A stretch of DNA of 43,912 nt from an uncultured Acidobacteriota bacterium (lineage in GTDB: Bacteria > Acidobacteriota > Vicinamibacteria > Vicinamibacterales > UBA2999), in the NCBI GenBank assembly GCA_902826515.1, contig CADEFD010000028.1, positions 1 to 43,912 of the forward strand, read 5' to 3'. Of the stretch, positions 24,636 to 33,694 are shown piece after piece. The translations under genes were made by a program, and so were the position numbers. The number at the start of each line of letters is the position of its first letter. Positions within the stretch are counted from its first letter, which is position 1. Below the pieces are notes generated by a model. That model had not been told where the DNA came from and searched no databases. It saw only the letters and a program-made list of their open reading frames with translations.

Positions 24636-24641
24636 TACAAT
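24636..24641 (+). promoter_or_regulatory. -10 box of the amidohydrolase gene
   Basis: TACAAT at 24636-24641, 36 bases before ATG 24678, gives a leader of about 30 bases. It diverges from the TACAAT of the small acidic protein about 60 bases away. Confidence 0.45.
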
Positions 24642-24677
24642 GCGGGGCGCGCGGGGCGAGCCGCCGCGCCTGACACC

Positions 24678-26264
24678 ATGCCCATACCGAACCGGCGTCC
24701 CGCCTCTGCCCTGCTGCTGCTCCTGCTGGCCACGACGGCCGTCGGCCTGCGGGCGCAGACCCGCTACGACCTCATCATCCGCAACGGGCAGGTCGTGGAC
24801 GGCACCGGCAGCGCGCCGCGGGGCGCCGATGTCGGCGTCACTGGCGACCGCATCCGCGCCGTCGGCGACCTCGGCGGCGCCACCGCCACCACCGTCATCG
24901 ACGCCACCGGCCGCTACGTCACCGCCGGGTTCATCGACGTCCACTCCCACGCCGGGCCGGGCCTGGGCACGCCGGGGCTGAAAGAGGGCCGTCCGGTGCT
25001 CGCCCAGGGCATCACCACCGTGCTCGTGAACCCGGACGGCGGCGGCCCGGTGGACCTCGTGGCGCAGCGCGCCGGCTACGAGAAGGGCGGCATCGGCGTG
25101 AACGTCGGCCTGATGGTGCCGCACGGCTCGGTGCGCGCCGCGGTGCTGGGGATGAGCGACCGCGATCCCTCCCCCGCCGATCAGGCGCGCATGAACACGC
25201 TCGTGCGCGAGGGCATGCGGGCCGGCGCCTTCGGCCTCTCGAGCGGCCTCTACTACGCGCCGGGGTCGTATTCGAAGACGGCGGAAGTCATCGCGATGGC
25301 GAAGGAAGTGGCGCCGTTCCGCGGCAGCTACAGCAGTCACATCCGCGACGAGGCCGACTACGGCGTGGGCGTCGTGGCGGCGGTGGACGAAGTGATCGCG
25401 ATCGCCGAGCAGGGCGGCGTGACCGGCGTGGTCACGCACATGAAGGCGCTCGGCCCGGCCAGCTGGGGCCTCTCGAAGACGCTCGTCGCGCACATCGAGG
25501 CGGCGCGGGCCCGCGGCGTGCCGGTGTTCGCGGACCAGTATCCCTACGAAGCGAGCGGCACCGGCATCGTCGGCGCCCTCGTGCCCCGCTGGGCACAGGT
25601 GGGCGGACGTGAGGTGCTCACCCGCCGCATCACCGGCGAACTGCGCGGCAAGGTGCGCGACGAGGTGCGCGCGAATCTCGCCCGCCGCGGCGGCGCCGAC
25701 ACGTTCCTCATCTCGGAGTACGCGCCCGACACGTCGATCGAGGGCAAGCGCCTCTCCGACCTCGCGAAGGCCGCCGGACTGCCGCCGGAGGAATACGCGC
25801 TCACGCTGCTCGAAAAGGGCGACGCCGGGCTCGTGTCGTTCAACATGTCGGAAGACGACATCGCGCTCATCATGCGCCAGGCGTGGACGATGACCTGTAC
25901 CGACGGCGACCTGCAGCCGATGACCGAAGGCAAGCCGCATCCGCGCGCCTACGGGGCCTTCCCGCGCAAGCTGCAGCGCTACGTGCGCGAACGCGGCGTC
26001 GTGGCGCTGCCCTTCGCCATCCGCTCGATGACGGCGCTCGCCGCCGAGGTGTTCGGATTGAAGGACCGCGGCGTCGTCCGGCCCGGTGCGTTCGCCGACC
26101 TGCTCGTGTTCGATCTGGCGAAGGTCCGCGAGGTCTCCACCTACGAGAACCCGCACCAGCTCGCCGAGGGCCTCGACACGATCGTCGTGAACGGCACGGT
26201 GGCCCGCGACGGCGGCCGGTTCACCGGCCGTCTGGCCGGCCGGGTGCTGCGGCTCGAACGCTGA
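24678..26264 (+). CDS. Exported N-acyl-D-amino-acid deacylase-like amidohydrolase
   Basis: 528 residues from ATG 24678, which gives a Sec signal peptide (RRPASALLLLLLATTAVGLRAQ). The front has the amidohydrolase opening YDLIIRNGQVVDGTGSAPRGADVGVTGDRI, then the metal block GFIDVHSHAG (HxH). The middle has SSGLYYAPGSYSKTAEV and SHIRDEADYGVGVV, and a late MTCTDGDLQP carries the metal Asp. This order matches D-aminoacylases and related N-acyl-D-amino-acid deacylases. The signal places it in the periplasm or outside, where it could act on D-amino-acid derivatives from peptidoglycan or food peptides. Dihydroorotase-like relatives are an alternative. Convergent with NDH-2, with 3 bases between. Confidence 0.9.
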   Translation: MPIPNRRPASALLLLLLATTAVGLRAQTRYDLIIRNGQVVDGTGSAPRGADVGVTGDRIRAVGDLGGATATTVIDATGRYVTAGFIDVHSHAGPGLGTPGLKEGRPVLAQGITTVLVNPDGGGPVDLVAQRAGYEKGGIGVNVGLMVPHGSVRAAVLGMSDRDPSPADQARMNTLVREGMRAGAFGLSSGLYYAPGSYSKTAEVIAMAKEVAPFRGSYSSHIRDEADYGVGVVAAVDEVIAIAEQGGVTGVVTHMKALGPASWGLSKTLVAHIEAARARGVPVFADQYPYEASGTGIVGALVPRWAQVGGREVLTRRITGELRGKVRDEVRANLARRGGADTFLISEYAPDTSIEGKRLSDLAKAAGLPPEEYALTLLEKGDAGLVSFNMSEDDIALIMRQAWTMTCTDGDLQPMTEGKPHPRAYGAFPRKLQRYVRERGVVALPFAIRSMTALAAEVFGLKDRGVVRPGAFADLLVFDLAKVREVSTYENPHQLAEGLDTIVVNGTVARDGGRFTGRLAGRVLRLER

Positions 26265-26267
26265 CGC

Positions 26268-27518
26268 TCAGTGGTCGGCGCCGGTGATGAGCCGCACGCC
26301 ACGCTGGCGTGTCACATACGCCACCAGCCACTGCACGAGCACGACGATCCGGTTCTTGAAGCCCACCAGGAACACGAGGTGGAGGAAGAGCCACGCGAGC
26401 CACGCCGGGTAGCCGGTGAGCCGCACCCAGCCGAGATCCGCCACCGCCCGCGCGCGGCCGATCGTGGCCATGCTGCCGGGATCGCGATAGGTGAAGGGGA
26501 ATGTGGGACGCCCGTCGAGCCGCGCACGGATGTTCTTCGCGGCGCGGCGTCCCGACTGCATCGCCGCCTGCGCCACGCCCGGCACCGGCGCGCCGTCCGG
26601 ACCGGCGATCGCCATCAGATCGCCCACGACGAAGATCTCGGGGTGCGCCGGCACCGAGAGGTCCGCCGCCACCTGCACGCGGCCGCTGCGATCGACCTCG
26701 CCGCCGAGCTGCCGCCCGATCGGTGACGCCTGCACACCCGCCGCCCACACGATCGTGCCGGCGACGATCATCTCCTCGCCCACGCGCACCCACCCGTCGC
26801 CGACATCCGTCACCCGCGCGGACTCGCGGACCTCGACGCCGATCGCCATGAGGGCCTCGCGCGCCGACGCGCGCAGCCGGTCGACATAACTCGGCAGGAT
26901 CGCCGGTCCGCCTTCGAGGAGCAGCACGCGCGCGGTCCGCGGCGCCACGGCGTCGAATTCGTCGGCGAGCGCCTGGCGGGCGATCTCGGCAATCGCCCCG
27001 GCCATCTCGACGCCGGTGGGACCGCCGCCGATGACGACGAAGGTCAGCAGCTCGCGCTGACGCGCCGGATCGGCTTCCCGCTCCGCCTTCTCGAAGGCCA
27101 CGAGCACCCGGCGGCGGATTGCCACGGCGTCGTCGAGGGTCTTGAGCCCGGGGGCGTGCGCGGCCCAGTCGTCATGGCCGAAGTAGGCGTGGGTCACGCC
27201 GGTGGCGACGACGAGCGCGTCGTAGGTGAGCACGCCGCTGGCCGCGAGATCCAGCCGACGTTCGGCCGGGTGGACCTGCACGACGTCGTCGAGCAGCACG
27301 CGCACATTGGCCTGCCGCCGCAGGATCCAGCGGATCGGCGCCGCGATGTCGGCCGGCGACAGCCCGGCCGTGGCCACCTGATAGAGCAGGGGCTGGAAGA
27401 CGTGATGATTGTGGCGGTCGACCACCACGACGTCTACAGCCGCGCCGGCCAGCGCCCGCACCGCCGCCAGCCCCGCAAAGCCGCCGCCGACGACGACCAC
27501 GCGTGGCACTCGGGTCAT
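26268..27518 (-). CDS. Type II NADH dehydrogenase (NDH-2) / FAD-dependent pyridine nucleotide oxidoreductase
   Basis: 416 residues. The FAD-binding fold is VVVVGGGFAGLAAVRALAG, with the active-site-type HNHHVFQPLLYQVATAGL typical of NDH-2. The NADH-binding fold is VVIGGGPTGVEMAGAIAE, followed by VWAAGVQASP and IFVVGDLMAIAG (flavin-ribityl Asp). A hydrophobic amphipathic tail (PAWLAWLFLHLVFLVGFKNRIVVLVQWLV) anchors it to the membrane, as in NDH-2. It would oxidise NADH and reduce quinone without pumping protons. Its ATG overlaps the stop of the upstream permease gene by one base (TAATG), so the three minus-strand genes form one operon, an unexpected partnership. Confidence 0.9.
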   Translation of the reverse strand: MTRVPRVVVVGGGFAGLAAVRALAGAAVDVVVVDRHNHHVFQPLLYQVATAGLSPADIAAPIRWILRRQANVRVLLDDVVQVHPAERRLDLAASGVLTYDALVVATGVTHAYFGHDDWAAHAPGLKTLDDAVAIRRRVLVAFEKAEREADPARQRELLTFVVIGGGPTGVEMAGAIAEIARQALADEFDAVAPRTARVLLLEGGPAILPSYVDRLRASAREALMAIGVEVRESARVTDVGDGWVRVGEEMIVAGTIVWAAGVQASPIGRQLGGEVDRSGRVQVAADLSVPAHPEIFVVGDLMAIAGPDGAPVPGVAQAAMQSGRRAAKNIRARLDGRPTFPFTYRDPGSMATIGRARAVADLGWVRLTGYPAWLAWLFLHLVFLVGFKNRIVVLVQWLVAYVTRQRGVRLITGADH

Positions 27519-28804
27519 TACTCGTATCGTAGCGCCTCGACGGGATCGAGCGCCGAGGCACGGCGGGCCGGCCAGTAGCCGGCGATGACCCCCACGCCTA
27601 TCGACGTGGCGAGGCCGGCGCTCACGGCCCAGAGGGGCGGTACCGCGGGGAAGCCGGGCGCGAGCGCCGTCGCGATGAGGCCGAGCACGGTGGCCGTGAC
27701 CACGCCAGCCACACCGCCGGCGCCCGAGAGCATGGCGGCCTCGAACAGGAACTGCCGCAATACCTCGCGCCGCTTCGCGCCGATCGCCAGGCGCACGCCG
27801 ATCTCGCGCGTGCGTTCGGTGACGCTCATCACCATCACGTTGGCGATACCGATGCCGCCGATGATGAGGCTCACGGCCGCGAGGCCGACCGTGGCGAGGA
27901 AGATCTGCGCGCCGAGTTTGTCGAACTGCGCGATGATCTGGTCGGACGTCGAGAGATTGAAGTCGCTCTCCTCGTCGCGCCGCACGCCGCGCAGCAGCCG
28001 CAGGATGGTTTCGGCTTCATCGCGCGCGCGTTCGCGCACGCCGGCTCTGGCGCGGATGTAGAGCACGGTGTTCTCGGCTTCCGGGAAGCGGCGTTTCGCC
28101 GTCGCCACCGGCAATGACACCACGTTGTCGTTGCGGTTCTCGCCGAAGAACGTGCCCTTGCGTTTGGCCAGCACGCCCACGACGAAGTAGCGTTCGCCGC
28201 CGAGCAGAAACGGCTTGCCCACCGCCTCGCCGGGTCCGAAGAGCGCCGTGGCGACATTGGCGCCGATGACCGCGACCGGCGCCACGACCCGGTTCTCGGC
28301 GTCGCTGAAGGGACGGCCGGCGGCGAATTCGGCGCCGGTCACGTCGAAGAAATTCGACGACACGCCCTCGAGCAGCACCGAGTCGGACTCGTTGCCGCCG
28401 GCGCGGGCGGTAATCGTGCGCGTGGCCGTCACGGCCGGCACGAGCAGCTGCACGCCGACATCGCGCACCGACGGCCCCAGCCGCTCGATGGTCTCGGCGA
28501 AGGCGGGCAGCAGCGGCCGGCGCAGCGCATCGCGATCGGAAGCGGGCGTGTAGGGATCGCCGTTGCGGTGGAAGGCGAAGATGTTGTCGGTGCCGAGTTC
28601 GCGGAAGAGCTGCGCGACGCTGTTGCGCAGGCCGACGAGCACCGACGCGACGAGCACCACCGTGACGATGCCGATGACGACGCCGGCAATCGCCAGCCCC
28701 GACCGCGCCGGCTGCGATCGCAGCGAGTCCCACGCCAGGCGGGCCGCCTCGCGGATCGACGACAGCAGCGCGGCCAGGGGGCTCTGAGCGGCGTGCAGGG
28801 CCAT
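27518..28804 (-). CDS. MacB/FtsX-type ABC transporter permease
   Basis: 428 residues. The N-terminal membrane segment (SGLAIAGVVIGIVTVVLVASVLV) is followed by a large periplasmic domain and three C-terminal segments (about 290-415) with the FtsX-type linker TERTREIGVRLAIGAKRREVL. It ends with the typical DPVEALRYE. This is the MacB_PCD plus FtsX architecture of permeases that work with a MacA adaptor and an ATPase. Its start overlaps the preceding permease stop by one base (TAATG). No ATP-binding subunit is encoded here. Substrate unknown. Confidence 0.9.
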   Translation of the reverse strand: MALHAAQSPLAALLSSIREAARLAWDSLRSQPARSGLAIAGVVIGIVTVVLVASVLVGLRNSVAQLFRELGTDNIFAFHRNGDPYTPASDRDALRRPLLPAFAETIERLGPSVRDVGVQLLVPAVTATRTITARAGGNESDSVLLEGVSSNFFDVTGAEFAAGRPFSDAENRVVAPVAVIGANVATALFGPGEAVGKPFLLGGERYFVVGVLAKRKGTFFGENRNDNVVSLPVATAKRRFPEAENTVLYIRARAGVRERARDEAETILRLLRGVRRDEESDFNLSTSDQIIAQFDKLGAQIFLATVGLAAVSLIIGGIGIANVMVMSVTERTREIGVRLAIGAKRREVLRQFLFEAAMLSGAGGVAGVVTATVLGLIATALAPGFPAVPPLWAVSAGLATSIGVGVIAGYWPARRASALDPVEALRYE

Positions 28805-30054
28805 TATTCGGTCCTCAGCGCGGTGATGACATCGAGCCTCGTGGCCCGCCGCGCCGGATACCAGCCGGCGAGGATGCCGCTCAGCCCGGCGGCGCTGATG
28901 GCCACGGTGAGCGTCGTGAGGCTCACGCCGATCGGCACGCCGAGGGCCGAGGCCAGCAGTTGCACGAGCCCGGCCGCCACCGCCACCCCCACCGCCCCGC
29001 CGACCACGGCCACCACCACCGCCTCCGACAGCACCTCCTGCATGATCTGCGCGCGCGAGGCGCCAAGCGCCCGCCGCACGCCGATCTCGCGGGTGCGCGT
29101 CGTGACCGAGACGAGCACGGTGTTCGTGACGACGACAATCGCGGCCAGCAGCGCCATGGCCGAGATCGGCCCAGCCGCCGCACCGATCCGCTGCGAGAGG
29201 TTCAGCACGAACCCGCGCGCCGCGTCGGGTGTGAGCAGGTCGAACGTGTCGGCGACCCCGGGCTCGAGGCGGCGCGAGGCGCGCAGCGAGATGCGCGCCC
29301 GGTCTTCGCCGTCCACCGACGGCCGACCGGCCGTGGTCTTCGCGAAGATCTGGAGGCTGCGCGGCGACCCGAAGGCGCGCTCGTAGGCCGAGAGCGGAAT
29401 CCAGACGTAGCGGTCGAGCGAGGCGCCGCCGGAGTTGCCCAGGCGGTCCTGCAGGCCGATGATCTCGAACCGCCGGCCCGCCAGGCGGATGGACTTGCCG
29501 AGGGCGTCCTGAGCGGGATACAGCGTCTCGGCGACGTCGGCGCCGATGACGGCGACCTGCGCGCCGGAGCGGTCTTCATCGGGCCGGAAGAACCGGCCGC
29601 GCACGATCGCCAGATCGCGCAGATCGGCCAGCGTCGACCAGGTGCCGGTGACGGCGCCGTTCTCGTAGGTGCGGCCGCCGGCCACGACTTCCGCGGTGGT
29701 CTGCGCGTTGGGCGCGTACTCCACCAGCCCGCCGGCCAGGCGCTCCATGGCCGTCAGTTCGATGCGGCGGATCGCCGGATTGCGCTGCAGTTGCTCCTGC
29801 AGTTCACGCCGCGACACCCGCCCGGGCGAAGCCACCTGCGCGATGAGGAACGTCTCGGAGCCGAAGGCGCGCGCCGTGGTGGTGCGCGCGTACGCGGCGA
29901 CGCCGTCGAGCGCGGCGACGACGATGACGATGGTGGCGACGGCGGCGGCGATGGCGAGCGCGCCGAGTGAGGAACGCAGACGGTGGGCAGCGGCGGCAGC
30001 CACGCCCTGCCACATGGCATCGGTAACTCGGCGGACGCGCGACGGTCGGGACAT
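28804..30054 (-). CDS. MacB/FtsX-type ABC transporter permease (first of pair)
   Basis: 416 residues from ATG 30054 (MSRPSRVRRVTDAMWQG). The longer open frame upstream is Arg-rich and has no support. It shares the architecture of the next gene: one N-terminal membrane segment (SSLGALAIAAAVATIVIVVAALDGV), a periplasmic domain, and three C-terminal segments with TTRTREIGVRRALGASRAQIM, ending in LDVITALRTE. The two permeases probably form a heterodimer. The promoter must lie in 30055-30151, shared with the divergent adaptor gene. Confidence 0.88.
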   Translation of the reverse strand: MSRPSRVRRVTDAMWQGVAAAAAHRLRSSLGALAIAAAVATIVIVVAALDGVAAYARTTTARAFGSETFLIAQVASPGRVSRRELQEQLQRNPAIRRIELTAMERLAGGLVEYAPNAQTTAEVVAGGRTYENGAVTGTWSTLADLRDLAIVRGRFFRPDEDRSGAQVAVIGADVAETLYPAQDALGKSIRLAGRRFEIIGLQDRLGNSGGASLDRYVWIPLSAYERAFGSPRSLQIFAKTTAGRPSVDGEDRARISLRASRRLEPGVADTFDLLTPDAARGFVLNLSQRIGAAAGPISAMALLAAIVVVTNTVLVSVTTRTREIGVRRALGASRAQIMQEVLSEAVVVAVVGGAVGVAVAAGLVQLLASALGVPIGVSLTTLTVAISAAGLSGILAGWYPARRATRLDVITALRTE

Positions 30055-30151
30055 GGGGTCAGGCCATTGGACGCAGAAAACCTGTCGCAGGCCCCGGCGG
30101 CCGTGGACCCTCCGCATCGGACGCTGCGTCGAAAGCATACACTTACCCGTG

Positions 30152-31393
30152 ATGACCCCGCGCCGTCTGCTCATCGCCCTCGTCGTGCTCGCCCTTATCG
30201 GATTCGCCGTGATGTCCCGCCGCAGCGGGCCGGATGCCACCGACGTCGACCTCGCCACCGTGACCCGCGTCCCCGCACTGCAGTCGTTCGTAACGGCCTC
30301 AGGCGAAATCGTCGCGACGCGCTACGCCGACATCGGCTCGAGCGCGATGGGTCGCCTGGTCGGGCTCGCCGTGAAGGAAGGCGATCGCGTCACGGCGGGC
30401 CAGGTGCTGGCGCGAATCGACCGCGTCCAGGCGGCCAGTTCGGCCGCCGCCGCGTCGGCCGGCCTCGGGGCGCTCGAAGCCGATGCCCGCGGTGCCGCCG
30501 ACCAGGCACGCTCCGCGCAGGCCGACCTCGAGGCCGCCCGCGCCCGCGCCGGCGAAACCCGGAAGGCGCTGGCCCGGGCGAAGGATCTGCGCTCCGCCGG
30601 CCTCATCCCGCAGTCGGATCTCGACACCGCGACGGCAAACGCCGAGAGTGCCGCCGCGCAGGCCGATGCCGCGGCCGCCGCGGTGGCCCGCGCCGCCCAG
30701 ACGCGTGATGCCGCCGAACGCCGGGTCACCCAGGGCCGCGCCGAACAGACCCGCGCCCGCGACCTGCTCGACAAGACCGAGATCACGGCACCCATCGACG
30801 GCGTGGTCACGCGCCTCGACGTCGAAGAAGGCGAGATGGTCGTCATCGGCGTGCAGAACCAGCCCGGCACCATTCTGATGACCGTGTCGGATCTGAGTGC
30901 CGTCAATGCCGAGGTCAAGGTGGCCGAAGCCGACGTGCTGCGCCTCGCCCTCGACAACACCGCCACCGTGTCGCTCGAAGCCGCCGGCGGCCGGAAGTTC
31001 CCGGGCAAGGTCGTCGAAATCGGCGCCAGCGCGCTGCCGCAGGTGGGCACGCAGGCCGCGGCGCGCGAGTTCAAGGTGAAGGTGCGCCTCGGCGGCGACA
31101 TCTCGGCCCTGCGCCCAGGACTGACCTGCGACGCCGAGATCCTCGTGGCCGAACGGGCCAACGTGCTGGCCGTGCCGCTTCAGGCCGTGGTGCAGCGCGG
31201 CAATGACACCGGGGTGTTCGTCGTCGAGAACGGCGTCGCCACCTTCCGGAAGCTCACGACGGGGATCATCGGCGGCCTGCAGATCGAGGTGGACGGCGTG
31301 GCCGAGGGCACGTCAATCGTCTCGGGGCCTTTTCAGGCCCTGCGGGAACTCGCCGATGGCGCCCGCGTGAAGCCGCGTCCCGCCACACCCTAG
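30152..31393 (+). CDS. MacA-type efflux periplasmic adaptor (membrane fusion protein)
   Basis: 413 residues from ATG 30152, with an N-terminal membrane anchor (RRLLIALVVLALIGFAVM). Then come a lipoyl half-motif (GRLVGLAVKEGDRVTAGQVLARID), a long Ala-rich helical hairpin (about 90-205), the second lipoyl half (TEITAPIDGVVTRLDVEEGEMVV) and beta-barrel and membrane-proximal domains ending in GVAEGTSIVSG. This is the standard order for adaptors that link an inner-membrane pump to an outer-membrane channel. It diverges from the two permeases. TACACT (30138-30143) lies 5 bases before a GTG at 30149 and 8 before the ATG, another nearly leaderless start. No TolC gene is nearby. Confidence 0.9.
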   Translation: MTPRRLLIALVVLALIGFAVMSRRSGPDATDVDLATVTRVPALQSFVTASGEIVATRYADIGSSAMGRLVGLAVKEGDRVTAGQVLARIDRVQAASSAAAASAGLGALEADARGAADQARSAQADLEAARARAGETRKALARAKDLRSAGLIPQSDLDTATANAESAAAQADAAAAAVARAAQTRDAAERRVTQGRAEQTRARDLLDKTEITAPIDGVVTRLDVEEGEMVVIGVQNQPGTILMTVSDLSAVNAEVKVAEADVLRLALDNTATVSLEAAGGRKFPGKVVEIGASALPQVGTQAAAREFKVKVRLGGDISALRPGLTCDAEILVAERANVLAVPLQAVVQRGNDTGVFVVENGVATFRKLTTGIIGGLQIEVDGVAEGTSIVSGPFQALRELADGARVKPRPATP

Positions 31394-31404
31394 CCGTCAT
31401 GGCG

Positions 31405-31419
31405 CCCGCGCTGCGCGGG
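31405..31419 (+). terminator. Possible short hairpin after the adaptor gene
   Basis: CCCGCG-CTG-CGCGGG is a perfect 6-bp stem with a 3-base loop, 11 bases after the adaptor stop. There is no T run after it, so it could be a weak terminator or just a transcript-end stabiliser. Confidence 0.3.
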
Positions 31420-31430
31420 GAGCCGCTTGA

Positions 31431-31436
31431 TAAGAT
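31431..31436 (+). promoter_or_regulatory. -10 box TAAGAT before the molybdopterin enzyme gene
   Basis: TAAGAT lies 5 bases before ATG 31442, again predicting a leaderless or nearly leaderless mRNA. No good -35. Confidence 0.4.
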
Positions 31437-31441
31437 GGCGC

Positions 31442-33478
31442 ATGGCAATCCGCCCCGCCGTCGCCCCGCCCGAAGCCACCGTTGACACGGCGTGCCCGCT
31501 CGACTGCCCCGACGCCTGCACGCTGAGCGTGACCGTGCGCGGCGGCCGCATCAGCGTCATCGACGGCAGCACGCTCAATCCGGTCACTGGCGGCTACATC
31601 TGCAACAAGGTGCGGCACTTCGATCGCCGCGTCTACGGCGAGGACCGGCTGCACTTCCCCGCCGTGCGCGTGGGCGCGAAGGGGGAGGGACGCTTCCGGC
31701 GCGTGAGCTGGAACGACGCGCTCGACACGATCGCCACGAAGTTCGCCGCCATCCGCGACGCCCATGGCGCCGAGGCCATCCTGCCGCTGTCATACGGCGG
31801 CTCGAACGGCCTGCTCACCCAGGACACGACGGACGCGGCCTTCTTCCGCCGCCTCGGCGCGGCGCGCCTCGACCGCACGGTGTGCGCGGCGCCGACCGGC
31901 GCCGCCAACATGGGGCTCTACGGGAAGATGCCGTCGGTCGTCTACGCCGACTACGAACACGCGAAGGTCATCCTCGTGTGGGGCGCGAATCCGTCGGCGT
32001 CCGGCATCCACCTGATGCCGTATCTGAAGCAGGCGCGCAGCAACGGCGCCACGCTCGTCGTCATCGACCCGCGCGCGACGACGGTGGCCCGCCAGGCCGA
32101 TATCCACCTCGCCATCCGGCCCGGCACCGACGTGGTGGTGGCGCTGGCACTGCACCGGCACCTGTTCGAGAGCGGCGCCGCCGATCGCGCGTTCCTCGAG
32201 GCGCACACGACCGGCTGGGAACAGCTGCGCGACCGGGCGAACACCTGGACGTTCGAACGCGCCGCCGAGGTCGGCGGCCTGCGCGTGGAGGATCTCGAAC
32301 AGGTGGCGCGGCTCTACGCCGCGGCGTCGCCGGCGCTCATCAAGTGCGGCTGGGGCCTCGAGCGCAACCGCAACGGCGGCAACGCGGCGGCGGCGGTGAT
32401 GGCGCTGCCGGCCGTGGGCGGGAAGTTCGGCGTGCGCGGCGGCGGCTACTCGATGAGCAACTCGGCCTCGTGGGGCATCACGCCGACATGGCGCGAGGAC
32501 GCGGAGCCGCCAACGCGCCTCGTCAACATGAACCGCGTCGGCCGCGAGCTGCTCGAGCCGTCGGCGGCGCCGATCCACGGACTGTTCGTCTACAACTGCA
32601 ATCCCGCCGTGACGCTGCCGGATCAGCAGCGGGTGCTCGCCGGCCTCGCCCGCGAGGATCTGTTTACGGTGGTCTTCGATCAGGTGCTCACTGACACGGC
32701 GGTCTTCGCCGACGTCGTGCTGCCGGCCACGACCTTCCTCGAGCACTACGACTTCGCCAAGGCCTACGGCGCGCTTTCGATGCACCTGGCGCGGCCGGTC
32801 ATCGAGCCGGTGGCTGAATCACGGCCGAATACCGACGTCTTCGCGGACCTGCTGGCGCGCATGGATCTCGCGCACGACCACGACGCCACCGGCGAACTCG
32901 ACCAGTTGCTGCAGGTGATGGCGGCGCTGCCGGGCGACATGCAGGCCGAGATCGGCGATCGCGGCAGTGCCACGCCGCCCTGGGGCGGGCGGCCGATTCA
33001 GTTCGTGGACGTCTTTCCGCGCACGGCGGACGGCAAGGTGGCGCTCTTCCCCGCGCATCTCGATCGCGAAGCGCCGCAGGGCCTGTATGCGTACATCGAC
33101 GACCCGGCGACGCCCGACTATCCCCTGACCCTCATCTCGCCGGCCTCGGAGCGCACGATCAGCTCGACGCTCGGCGAACTGGAGCGGCCGGCCGTGCGCC
33201 TGGAGATGCATCCGGATGATGCCGCGGCCCGCGGCTTGGAGGAGGGCGACGAGGTCACCGTCATGAACGCCCTGGGCACGCTCGAGTGCCCGCTGAACGT
33301 GACCGCCCTCGTGCGGCCGGGTACGGTGGCGTTCCCGAAAGGCGTGTGGCGCCGGCATACCGGCAACGGCCTCACGTCGAACGCCCTCGTACCCGACACG
33401 CTGACGGACCTGGGGGGTGGAGCCTGTTTCAACGACGCGCGCGTCCAGGTCGCGCGCGCGCCGTCACGGCGACGCTAG
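31442..33478 (+). CDS. Molybdopterin-dependent oxidoreductase (DMSO reductase superfamily)
   Basis: 678 residues from ATG 31442. An N-terminal [4Fe-4S] site is formed by Cys18, Cys22, Cys26 and Cys54 (CPLDCPDAC then GGYICNKVRHF). Cys148 in RTVCAAPTGAANMG lines up with the Mo/W ligand position (Sec or Cys in formate dehydrogenases). Further family blocks are VWGANPSASGIH, VVIDPRATT, KCGWGLERNRNGGNAAAA, and the C-terminal cofactor domain with LEEGDEVTVMNALG and PKGVWRRHTGNG. No Tat signal is present, so it is cytoplasmic. The gene stands alone, without an electron-transfer subunit, so the partner is unknown. Similar stand-alone proteins are annotated only as molybdopterin oxidoreductase. Confidence 0.92.
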   Translation: MAIRPAVAPPEATVDTACPLDCPDACTLSVTVRGGRISVIDGSTLNPVTGGYICNKVRHFDRRVYGEDRLHFPAVRVGAKGEGRFRRVSWNDALDTIATKFAAIRDAHGAEAILPLSYGGSNGLLTQDTTDAAFFRRLGAARLDRTVCAAPTGAANMGLYGKMPSVVYADYEHAKVILVWGANPSASGIHLMPYLKQARSNGATLVVIDPRATTVARQADIHLAIRPGTDVVVALALHRHLFESGAADRAFLEAHTTGWEQLRDRANTWTFERAAEVGGLRVEDLEQVARLYAAASPALIKCGWGLERNRNGGNAAAAVMALPAVGGKFGVRGGGYSMSNSASWGITPTWREDAEPPTRLVNMNRVGRELLEPSAAPIHGLFVYNCNPAVTLPDQQRVLAGLAREDLFTVVFDQVLTDTAVFADVVLPATTFLEHYDFAKAYGALSMHLARPVIEPVAESRPNTDVFADLLARMDLAHDHDATGELDQLLQVMAALPGDMQAEIGDRGSATPPWGGRPIQFVDVFPRTADGKVALFPAHLDREAPQGLYAYIDDPATPDYPLTLISPASERTISSTLGELERPAVRLEMHPDDAAARGLEEGDEVTVMNALGTLECPLNVTALVRPGTVAFPKGVWRRHTGNGLTSNALVPDTLTDLGGGACFNDARVQVARAPSRRR

Positions 33479-33481
33479 CGT

Positions 33482-33694
33482 CTACGCCGCCGACTCCTGT
33501 TCGGCCGGGAGCTTGCCGCGTCCACCGCGGCTCACCATTCCGCCCTTGCGACCGGCGTCACGCGCCTCGTTGGACGACCACTCGTGGGCCGTACCTTTGG
33601 CATGTGCCGCCCGACCGCCCTTGCTGGCGATCTCACGCTGCTTTTCCTGAGACATCGACGCGAAGCCGCGCCTGGCTTTGGGTTTCTCGTTCAC
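33482..33694 (-). CDS. KGG-motif stress protein (YciG-like)
   Basis: 70 residues from GTG 33694, with a strong ribosome site (GAGGTGA, about 5 bases upstream). It has two copies of the KGG-type repeat: EIASKGGRAAHAKG and DAGRKGGMVSRGGRGK, plus the usual opening KARRGFASMSQEKQREIAS. The family includes general stress-induced hydrophilic proteins such as YciG; the molecular role is not settled. It lies behind an AT-rich region with several palindromes, unlike anything else in the window, so stress control there is likely. Convergent with the molybdopterin enzyme, with 3 bases between. Confidence 0.88.
   Translation of the reverse strand: MNEKPKARRGFASMSQEKQREIASKGGRAAHAKGTAHEWSSNEARDAGRKGGMVSRGGRGKLPAEQESAA

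Noticed and set aside
31442-33478. Possible selenocysteine in the molybdopterin oxidoreductase
   Set aside because: The Mo-ligand position is a normal Cys codon (Cys148), and the frame has no internal TGA.
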